Assembly (NCBI GenBank): GCA_964529555.1
Contig: CAZGWV010000092.1
Location: 1-13,048, forward strand
Length of the DNA stretch: 13,048 bases
DNA from: UBA7672 sp964529555
Lineage (GTDB): Bacteria > Pseudomonadota > Alphaproteobacteria > Caulobacterales > Hyphomonadaceae
Reading direction: 5' to 3'
The notes under the pieces are model-generated. The model searched no databases. It saw nothing but the letters and a program-made list of their open reading frames with translations, and was not told the DNA's origin. Shown piece after piece: positions 7,277-13,048 of the stretch; position 1 is the stretch's first letter, and each line of letters begins with the position of its first letter. Made by a program: the position numbers and the translations under genes.

Positions 7277-7657
7277 CTACCGCCGATCCAGCTTGGACAG
7301 CACCATTTCGAGCATGCGCTCGAGGCGGTCCAGGCGCTCGTGGATGCCGGCGATGACTTCGCGCGTCACCGCATAGCCGGGCGCGGCCTGCGAGGCTGAG
7401 CGGTCGAAGCGCGGGGCCATGGCGGTGGGCTGTTCTTCCAGATCCGCGAGGCCGGACCGGCTGGCCACTTCACGGGGATCCGCTGAAAGAACGCGCGCAA
7501 TCGCATGCACCTCCGCCGTTTCCAGCTCGCGTCGATCGGAGAATACCATCTCGACCTCGTCGATTGACATGCCGGCGGCCTGCGCGATGGCGCCGCGCGT
7601 CAGCCCTGCCGCCTTGAGACGGGCGTCGAACCAGTCCTGATCGAAGAAAATGCCCAT
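7277..7657 (-). CDS. Small helix-turn-helix protein with C-terminal coiled coil
   Basis: This 126-residue protein has a Cro/C1 (XRE)-like helix-turn-helix at about residues 10-65 (LTRGAIAQAAGMSIDEVEMV, then a helix ending in VHAIARVLS). A polar linker rich in Ala, Pro and Gln follows. The last 30 residues (VTREVIAGIHERLDRLERML and onward) have hydrophobic positions in heptad register, predicting a coiled coil for dimerisation. ATG at 7657 has GGGAG 7 nt upstream. It lies 66 bp downstream of the four-helix membrane protein gene on the same strand, so the two are probably one transcription unit. The target is unknown. It is likely a DNA-binding regulator; a protein-binding role for the degenerate HTH cannot be excluded. 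Confidence 0.75.
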   Translation of the reverse strand: MGIFFDQDWFDARLKAAGLTRGAIAQAAGMSIDEVEMVFSDRRELETAEVHAIARVLSADPREVASRSGLADLEEQPTAMAPRFDRSASQAAPGYAVTREVIAGIHERLDRLERMLEMVLSKLDRR

Positions 7658-7723
7658 GCCTACGCTCCCGGCGCTAACCGATCACAGGATAACCCGGCCG
7701 CACGATATTCAGGCGTGCGCGCC

Positions 7724-8185
7724 CTAGCCAGCGTTGTCGCCGACCATGAAGTCGCGCCGCGCCGAGACGATGGTCACCACAACACCGGCCAGCACGTCGA
7801 GCAGGCACATGAAGGTGAGGATGAAGAACACCGATGTCTGGAAATTCGGCAGCAGCAGGAACTCGACCAGGCACACGATGAAAACCAGCATCGAGACGGC
7901 GTGGTTCGCGATAGTGGACGACCCCGTGGCCGTCGACTTGATGATCTCGATGAAGAAGAAAACCATCGAGAGGATGATCAGTATGTCTCCGCTCGTGACG
8001 CGCCACTCGCCGAAAACCGGGCTTCCGGTTGCGGGATCGGCCAACTGAACCGAGATCGCAGACGCGCACTTGATGGCTTCGAGCGTGCAGCCCGGATCCG
8101 TCCCGCCAGAGGCCGTCAGGGCCATCATGTTGTAGATGACGATAGGGATAGCAAGCAGCGGGAAAATCCCGAAAATGACACGCAT
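7724..8185 (-). CDS. Uncharacterised four-helix inner-membrane protein
   Basis: I do not recognise this 153-residue protein. Four hydrophobic segments are clear: about residues 3-22, 64-82, 90-109 and 115-138 (beginning IFGIFPLLAIPIVIY, ILIILSMVFFFIEIIKS, VSMLVFIVCLVEFLLL and VFFILTFMCLLDVLAGVVV). A loop of about 40 residues between helices 1 and 2 holds two cysteines (GCTLEAIKC) that could form a disulphide if periplasmic. Acidic residues occur inside helices 2, 3 and 4. The C-terminus is short and charged. The frame opens 32 codons upstream, but ATG at 8185 has GAGGGG 7 nt away and starts right at the first membrane helix. It lies between a glycosyltransferase gene (138 bp upstream, same strand) and an HTH gene. 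It lacks the look of GtrA flippases, although size and helix count are similar. Confidence 0.8.
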   Translation of the reverse strand: MRVIFGIFPLLAIPIVIYNMMALTASGGTDPGCTLEAIKCASAISVQLADPATGSPVFGEWRVTSGDILIILSMVFFFIEIIKSTATGSSTIANHAVSMLVFIVCLVEFLLLPNFQTSVFFILTFMCLLDVLAGVVVTIVSARRDFMVGDNAG

Positions 8186-8323
8186 AGGTGATCCCCTCTG
8201 TGGTCCGCCCGATTTGCTGCGCCTGGCCCCGCGCTTTTCCATGGCGTCAACACGTAATCCGGTAGCCAACTTGTCGACCAATTGAAAGCCCTCCGACCCT
8301 CGCGTCCCGCCCGCCTTCGCAGG

Positions 8324-9094
8324 TTACAACTCGTCCACCCCGCCCGGCGACCGCCGCCGCTTGCGCAGCCAAAGGACGCCGCGCATGTCCGACCACGCAA
8401 CCGCGAGGCGGCCGAAATTCGTGTAGTTCGACCGGCCGTGCTTGCGGGCCCGGTGGCCGACCGGCCGGTCCTCGACGGTCAGTCCTTCCGACATCATCAG
8501 AGCCGGCAGGAAGCGGTGCATGTGATCGAAATAGGGGAGCTGCATGTAGGCGTCCTTGCGGAAGGCCCGCACGCCGCAGCCGGAATCCGAGTTCCCGTCC
8601 TTCAGGACCGCCCGGCGAATCCGGTTCGCAAACCGCGACCCGAACTTCTTCCAGCCTGAATCGATCCGCTTCTCGCGCCGCCCCTGCACCAGGGCGAGGT
8701 CCTGCGGGGCGTCCGCGCGGGTCAGCTGGCCCAGCAGGCCGGCAAGGTCGGCCGGATCGTTCTGGCCGTCGCCGTCCAGCGTGATGATGATGTTCGAGCG
8801 CGCCGCCATTACGCCTGTCCTGACCGCCCGGCTCTGGCCCGCATTCTTGCGATGCCCGATCACGCGGAGTTGGGGTATCCTTCCCTTAAGCGCAAAAATC
8901 CGGGCTCTGGTGTCATCGGTCGAGGAGTCATCGACAAAAATGATCTCATAGGCCCGCCCTTCGAGCGCATCGGAAATCTCGAACGCGAGGGACTCGACGT
9001 TCTCGGCCTCGTTCCGCACGGGCGAGACCACGCTGAATTCGGGGCGGCCGTTCGAGCCTACCATCATGCTGTCCGTCTTCGCCCTGGCATCCAT
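8324..9094 (-). CDS. Family 2 glycosyltransferase, DPM1/ArnC-like
   Basis: The 256-residue GT-A fold enzyme transfers a sugar from a nucleotide sugar, most probably to a polyprenyl phosphate on the cytoplasmic face of the inner membrane. Visible motifs are SVVSPVRNEAEN (21-32, nucleotide-binding strand), DDSSTDDT (55-62), the metal-binding DGDGQNDP (107-114), QGRREKR (137-143), DSGCGVRAFRK (160-170) and HRARKHGRSNY (204-214). All are typical of dolichol-phosphate mannose synthase-like and ArnC-like enzymes. No C-terminal transmembrane helices are present, so it is probably peripheral, helped by the basic tail LRKRRR. The start is uncertain: ATG at 9094 was chosen over a TTG at 9151 and ATGs at 9067 and 9064, and no candidate has a strong ribosome site. 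It is divergent from an ArnT-like transferase, its likely pathway partner. The sugar cannot be deduced. Confidence 0.88.
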   Translation of the reverse strand: MDARAKTDSMMVGSNGRPEFSVVSPVRNEAENVESLAFEISDALEGRAYEIIFVDDSSTDDTRARIFALKGRIPQLRVIGHRKNAGQSRAVRTGVMAARSNIIITLDGDGQNDPADLAGLLGQLTRADAPQDLALVQGRREKRIDSGWKKFGSRFANRIRRAVLKDGNSDSGCGVRAFRKDAYMQLPYFDHMHRFLPALMMSEGLTVEDRPVGHRARKHGRSNYTNFGRLAVAWSDMRGVLWLRKRRRSPGGVDEL

Positions 9095-9286
9095 GGCAGA
9101 ACCTATAGCTGGCCCGGCTGCCGGTTGCGAGGGCTGTCCTGCCGTGGCCAAAGAGGTTCACCCAGTGCGCGAACAAAGCGGGCGACGCAACTCAAAAAGG
9201 CCGTTATGGTCGCGACGCTTCCGGCCTCGGGCGACCGAATCGCAAGGCGGGGCACAGATGTCTTCCCGAGGGTAGCGCCGGGCGTG

Positions 9287-11215
9287 ATGGGCAAGTTCGA
9301 CCAACAGTTCGACCGGCTGACCGAAAGCCGCTGGGCCTATGCCGTGCTGGCGGGGCTCGTCTTCCTGCTGTCGCTGCCGGGGCTGTTCGCCCTGCCCGTG
9401 CTGGACCGGGACGAGGGCCGCTTCACGGAAGCCTCCTCCGAGATGATGGAGACCGGCGATTTCGTCGTGATCCGCTACCACGAGGAACTCCGAAACAAGA
9501 AGCCGGTCGCCATCCACTGGTTCCAGTCGCTCGCGGTGTCCCTGACTTCGGGCGCGGCCGAGCGGAACATCTGGGATTATCGCATCCCCTCCATGCTGGG
9601 CGCGATCATGGCTGCGCTCGCGACCTTCTGGGGCGGGACAGCGCTGTTCTCGCGCCGCGCAGCGTTCGTCGCGGCCCTGGTGCTCGGCACGACCCTGCTG
9701 CTGACGACGGAAGCCAACATCGCCAAGACGGACGCCGCGCAGTGCGGGTTCCTTGCGCTGGGGATGGCGGCGCTCGCGCACATACGCGCGGGCGCAACAT
9801 CGAGGCGATTGAGCATCCTGTTCTGGGCATGCCTGTCGATCGGCGTGTTGCTGAAGGGACCGATCGCGCCGCTGGTCGTCTTCTCCTGCATCGCCGCGCT
9901 CTTCATCTGGGAACGCAAAATCGCGTGGGCGCGGCCCCTGCTCTACTGGGGCGGGCTCAGCCTTTTCGTGGTGATGACCGTTCCCTGGTACATCGCCGTG
10001 CAGATCGCGACGGATGGCGAGTTCCTGTCGGAAGCCGTCCGCGTCGATCTCGGGCAGAAACTTATCGATGGCGCGGAGGGACATGACGGACCGCCGGGCA
10101 TGCACACGGCGGCGCTACCGATCCTTTTCTGGCCGGGAACGATCCTGCTGATCCCCGGCATCTGGCTGGCGGTTACTTCGGTTCTCGGCAAACGCCAGCA
10201 GGTGGCGGGCGGAGATCTCGAAGCTGCGCGCACGGCCAGCGCGAGCGCATGGGGAGAACAACAGGCGAGCGCCTGGCGCTTCCTGCTCTGCTGGCTGGTT
10301 CCGTCATGGCTGGTATTCGAGATCGCGCCGACCAAGCTGGTTCACTACACCCTGCCCATGTATCCGGCGCTTGCGCTGATGGCTGGGGCTGCGGCTGATC
10401 GCTGGTTCGCCACGAATGTCTGGGATCGCGGGCGCTGGATCTCGGTAGGGATATTCGGCGTCGTCGCCCTGCTGCTCGCCATCGCGCCGACGCAGTGGGT
10501 GATGGGCCCCGTGCGCGCCGACGCCGCCAGCGAGTTCGGGGAATACGCCACGCGCGTTACGGGCATGTGGGAAGATGCGTGGAACGCCACGGGCATCGGC
10601 ATCTGGCCCAGCCTGCTGATCGTGCTGGCGGCTGGCGGCACGATCTATGCGCTGGTGAAAAAGCACACGGTTGGCCTGCTTGCCGGCATCGTTGCCTGCT
10701 CGCTGGTGGCGGGCGTTGGCTACCGCGCCGCCGTTCTTCCCAACCAGTCGTGGATGCTCTCCACGGGTGCATCGCTCTCCGCGCTGCGGGAAGTCTGCGC
10801 CCTGCCTGAAGGAACGTCGGCGTGGCGCGATTCAAACTGCGAGGGACGCGCGCCCAAGCTGATCCGCGCCATCTCGTTTGCCGAGCCGAGCCTCGTCTTC
10901 GAACTCGGCAACAAGATCATCCTGCCGCCAGACTCGACCCCGGACATCCCGCCGATCTCGGAAGACAATCGCCCGGCCTGGCTGATCAATATCGGCGAGC
11001 AGCCAGGGCGCGATGCGCTCAGCAAGCTGATCGCCAATGCAGTGGCGGCCGACCGCTGCGTGCGCCTCGCGCGCCGCTACGCCTTCAACTACTCGAACGG
11101 CGATCCGTCCATCCTGGTCGCCGCAGTCGTCGAGCCCGCCGGCTGCCCCGACTCCGGCCCCCCGCCGACCTTGCGCGAATCGAGCGAGGAAGAGGCCCAG
11201 CCAGAGCTGGATTAA
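9287..11215 (+). CDS. ArnT/PMT-type integral membrane glycosyltransferase
   Basis: The 642-residue protein is of the GT83/PMT superfamily, which moves a sugar from a polyprenyl-phosphate carrier onto lipid A or another envelope acceptor in the periplasm. After a first membrane helix (about 16-36) comes DRDEGRF (40-46), the equivalent of the acidic DE motif of the first periplasmic loop in ArnT. KKPVAIHW (71-78), AKTDA (146-150), LLKGPIAP (188-195) and PTKLVHYTLPMYP (348-360) match conserved ArnT segments. About a dozen hydrophobic helices precede a soluble periplasmic C-terminal domain (about 470-642) with a proline- and glutamate-rich tail. ATG at 9287 was chosen because it directly precedes the first helix. 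ATG at 9206 with AAGG upstream is a real alternative adding 27 residues. It converges on moaC with a 13-bp gap. The sugar and acceptor are unknown, so I do not use the name arnT. Confidence 0.88.
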   Translation: MGKFDQQFDRLTESRWAYAVLAGLVFLLSLPGLFALPVLDRDEGRFTEASSEMMETGDFVVIRYHEELRNKKPVAIHWFQSLAVSLTSGAAERNIWDYRIPSMLGAIMAALATFWGGTALFSRRAAFVAALVLGTTLLLTTEANIAKTDAAQCGFLALGMAALAHIRAGATSRRLSILFWACLSIGVLLKGPIAPLVVFSCIAALFIWERKIAWARPLLYWGGLSLFVVMTVPWYIAVQIATDGEFLSEAVRVDLGQKLIDGAEGHDGPPGMHTAALPILFWPGTILLIPGIWLAVTSVLGKRQQVAGGDLEAARTASASAWGEQQASAWRFLLCWLVPSWLVFEIAPTKLVHYTLPMYPALALMAGAAADRWFATNVWDRGRWISVGIFGVVALLLAIAPTQWVMGPVRADAASEFGEYATRVTGMWEDAWNATGIGIWPSLLIVLAAGGTIYALVKKHTVGLLAGIVACSLVAGVGYRAAVLPNQSWMLSTGASLSALREVCALPEGTSAWRDSNCEGRAPKLIRAISFAEPSLVFELGNKIILPPDSTPDIPPISEDNRPAWLINIGEQPGRDALSKLIANAVAADRCVRLARRYAFNYSNGDPSILVAAVVEPAGCPDSGPPPTLRESSEEEAQPELD

Positions 11216-11228
11216 AACCCGCGCCAGA

Positions 11229-11705
11229 CTATTCCGCGCGGTAGTCGCCGCTGGCGCCGCCTGACTTGGCGATGAGCATCACGCCCTCGATCCGCATGGC
11301 GCGATCGACGGCCTTCAGCATGTCGTAGACCGTAAGGCACGCGACGGAGACCGCCGTCAGCGCTTCCATCTCGACGCCGGTTGGCCCCGTGGTGGCAACC
11401 TCCGCCGTCACCGCCATGCCTGCGCCATCCTCAAGCTCATCGACACGAACCTTCACGCTCGACAGGGAGAGCGGATGACACATCGGGATCAGGTCGGACG
11501 TGCGCTTGGCCGCCATCACGCCCGCAATCTCGGCGGCGGCGCGCACATCGCCCTTGCCGCCCTGCGTCCGCGCCAGTTCCAGCGCGATCGCCGACATCAG
11601 CACGCGCCCGCGCGCGGACGCGATCCGCCTGGTCGACGCCTTGCCGGACACATCGACCATCCGGGCTCTTCCGTCGGCATCGATATGGGTCAACTTGTCT
11701 GACAT
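11229..11705 (-). CDS. moaC: Cyclic pyranopterin monophosphate synthase MoaC
   Basis: The 158-residue enzyme of molybdenum-cofactor synthesis, acting after MoaA, converts 3',8-cyclo-7,8-dihydro-GTP to cyclic pyranopterin monophosphate in the cytoplasm. Its alignment to E. coli MoaC appears gap-free over the active site: K51, H77 (in MCHPLSLS), E112 (in GVEMEALT), D128 and K131 fall at the same numbers. Length matches the family (about 160). Two in-frame ATGs, at 11711 and 11705, are possible. I chose 11705 because the GAGG ribosome site is 8 nt from it but abuts the other. It is divergent from moeA with 69 bp between them. Confidence 0.97.
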   Translation of the reverse strand: MSDKLTHIDADGRARMVDVSGKASTRRIASARGRVLMSAIALELARTQGGKGDVRAAAEIAGVMAAKRTSDLIPMCHPLSLSSVKVRVDELEDGAGMAVTAEVATTGPTGVEMEALTAVSVACLTVYDMLKAVDRAMRIEGVMLIAKSGGASGDYRAE

Positions 11706-11774
11706 GGTCATCCTCGCGAAGGCCGCTATTCTGCCCCGCGTACAACGGGAAAACCACCCGGAAAAGGACGACGC

Positions 11775-12977
11775 ATGATCCGCATGGCCTCCGTCGAACA
11801 GGCGCTTGCCCTGATCGCCGAACACGGCGCGCGCCGAGTGACCGGGCTGGAGTCCGTTCCGTTGGCCGCAGCACTGGGACGAAGGCTGGCCGAGCCGGTG
11901 CTGGCGCGCGTCGCGCAGCCGCCCGCCGCCGTGTCCGCCATGGATGGATACGCCGTCCGCTTTGCCGACATGAAGACGAGGGCCAGGCTGCGCGTGATTG
12001 GCGAATCCCGCGCGGGCGTGCCGTTCGCCGGACAGACCGGCGCGGGAGACGCCGTGCGCATCTTCACGGGCGCGCATATCCCGGCAGGCGCCGATCATGT
12101 GCTGATCCAGGAAGACGCCCGGCGCGAGGGCGAAACGGTCATCGTTGCCTTCGAACAACCGGAAGCCGCAAACATCCGCCGCACGGGCCGCGACTTCAGC
12201 CTGGGCGCAACGCTTGTGCCCGCAGGCCAGATTGTCAGCGAGGGCGCGATCTCGCTGGCCGCCGCCGGAAACAATGCACGCTTGATCGTGGCGAAAGCGC
12301 CGCGCGTCGGCGTGCTTGCGAATGGCGATGAACTGGTTGCGGCAGGCGAAGACCTCGCCAACGGGCAGATCGTCAATTCGATCCAGCCTGCCCTGCTTGC
12401 GCTGATCCGGCGCTGGGGGGCTGTTGCGCTCGACCTCGGCCTGTCGCGCGACACGGAAGAAGATGTGCGCGGGCGCATTGCCGCGCCGTGCGACGTCATC
12501 GTGTCGATCGGCGGCGCATCGGTGGGCGACTACGACATCGTGCGCAGCGCATTCGCGGCGGAAGGCTTTGCGCCCGTATTCGAGAAGGTCTCGGTAAAGC
12601 CCGGCAAGCCGACCTGGTTCTCGTCCGGCAAGACGGCATTGGCTCTTGGCCTGCCTGGCAACCCCGCGGCGGCAATGGTGACCGCGCAACTGTTCCTCCG
12701 CCCGCTGATCGATGCGCTGACCGGCGGCGCGCCGGAAACCGGGCCCGCCTCACGCGCCGCGACGGCGACCACCCTTCCCGCCGCCGGCAACCGCGATGAA
12801 TACCTCCGCGCCGTCCTGTCGATCGGCGCGGATGGCGCAGCATCGATCCGCGCCGCCGAGGATCAGGACTCCTCGCTCCTCTCCCCCTTCCTGTCAGCCA
12901 ACGCCCTCATTCGCCGCGCCGCAAACGCGCCCGCAGCAAATGCCGGAGACCTCGTGGAGTTCGTCCGCCTGCGTTGA
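11775..12977 (+). CDS. moeA: Molybdopterin molybdenumtransferase MoeA
   Basis: The 400-residue enzyme inserts molybdate into adenylylated molybdopterin, the last step of basic molybdenum-cofactor synthesis. Visible signatures are SAMDGYAVR (54-62, with the catalytic aspartate at 57), GDEL (184-187), the MoCF_biosynth-domain loop SIGGASVGDYD (244-254) and GLPGNPAAA (292-300). A C-terminal beta domain (about 325-400) completes the usual architecture; length is normal. ATG at 11775 is preceded by AAAAGGA 7 nt away. It is divergent from moaC, so the two cofactor genes share one control region instead of forming an operon; no molybdate-responsive box was recognised there. It runs towards the tRNA-Leu gene, which begins 14 bp after its stop. 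Confidence 0.97.
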   Translation: MIRMASVEQALALIAEHGARRVTGLESVPLAAALGRRLAEPVLARVAQPPAAVSAMDGYAVRFADMKTRARLRVIGESRAGVPFAGQTGAGDAVRIFTGAHIPAGADHVLIQEDARREGETVIVAFEQPEAANIRRTGRDFSLGATLVPAGQIVSEGAISLAAAGNNARLIVAKAPRVGVLANGDELVAAGEDLANGQIVNSIQPALLALIRRWGAVALDLGLSRDTEEDVRGRIAAPCDVIVSIGGASVGDYDIVRSAFAAEGFAPVFEKVSVKPGKPTWFSSGKTALALGLPGNPAAAMVTAQLFLRPLIDALTGGAPETGPASRAATATTLPAAGNRDEYLRAVLSIGADGAASIRAAEDQDSSLLSPFLSANALIRRAANAPAANAGDLVEFVRLR

Positions 12978-12991
12978 AGCAGACCGGCGAG

Positions 12992-13048
12992 TGGTGCGGG
13001 CGCCCGGAGTCGAACCGGGACGGGCCTTGCGGCCCAACAGATTTTAAG
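12992..13048 (-). tRNA. tRNA-Leu (anticodon TAA), 3' part only
   Basis: Read on the minus strand, the window edge holds an anticodon loop CTTAAAA (anticodon TAA) and the stem strand TCTGT. A long variable arm GGGCC-GCAA-GGCCC follows, as expected of a class II tRNA. Next come a T-arm CCCGG-TTCGACT-CCGGG, the acceptor strand CGCCCGC, discriminator A and an encoded CCA (12992-12994 on the plus strand). The D-arm and 5' acceptor strand lie beyond the window. All expected pairings within the visible part are perfect. Confidence 0.95.

Noticed and set aside
7724..8185. GtrA-family flippase
   Set aside because: Size and four helices fit, but the long cysteine-containing first loop and the helix sequences do not resemble GtrA.
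9158..10105. A 315-codon minus-strand frame opposite the ArnT-like gene
   Set aside because: Composition is charged and low in hydrophobic blocks with no motif, whereas the plus strand encodes regular membrane helices and ArnT signatures.
11381..12331. A 316-codon plus-strand frame crossing moaC and moeA
   Set aside because: It overlaps two well-identified genes in other frames and its product is Arg/Pro-rich nonsense.
12978..13048. Phage or island attachment site at the tRNA-Leu 3' end
   Set aside because: tRNA 3' ends are common integration sites, but no integrase or duplicated tRNA end occurs in the window, and moeA abuts the tRNA normally.

Overview
This is a 13 kb stretch of high-G+C chromosome from a Gram-negative bacterium, most likely an alphaproteobacterium. 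The pointers are a fused single-chain indolepyruvate:ferredoxin oxidoreductase divergent from an Lrp-type regulator, a Fur-like operator, and a pair of REP-like palindromes of a kind I associate with alphaproteobacterial intergenic regions. The order and genus cannot be fixed from the sequence. Ten protein genes and one partial tRNA gene are tightly packed, and no gene-free gap reaches 300 bp.

Left part (1-2835): a probable minus-strand terminator lies at the edge. It is followed by an FAD-dependent oxidoreductase of the L-2-hydroxyglutarate dehydrogenase type (minus). Divergent from it is a two-domain FMN-binding split-barrel (PPOX-class) protein whose leader carries a good Fur-box match. 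Convergent with that is a small GFA-family protein with the family's seven cysteines.

Centre (3000-7115): a very large fused indolepyruvate ferredoxin oxidoreductase (minus, probable TTG start) and a divergently transcribed Lrp/AsnC regulator share a 138-bp AT-richer control region. That region holds nested perfect inverted repeats about 3 and 5 helical turns apart. This is the classic layout of a local regulator controlling an amino-acid catabolic enzyme. Two inverted REP-like palindromes follow the regulator; their flanks are identical but their hairpin tips differ while staying self-complementary.

Right-centre (7277-11215): minus-strand genes encode a DPM1/ArnC-like family 2 glycosyltransferase, an unrecognised four-helix membrane protein and a small helix-turn-helix/coiled-coil protein. 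Divergent from the glycosyltransferase is an ArnT/PMT-type integral membrane glycosyltransferase. The two enzymes are plausible partners: one charges a polyprenyl phosphate with a sugar, and the other moves that sugar onto an envelope acceptor.

Right end (11229-13048): molybdenum-cofactor genes moaC (minus) and moeA (plus) are divergent. The 3' part of a tRNA-Leu (anticodon TAA) on the minus strand runs off the window.

Most of this is ordinary metabolic chromosome. I see no CRISPR array, transposase, phage genes or recognisable defence system. The points most worth a second look are the iron-linked duplicated PPOX protein, the operator architecture between the Lrp and indolepyruvate genes, the compensatory REP pair, and the unrecognised membrane/HTH pair beside the glycosyltransferases.
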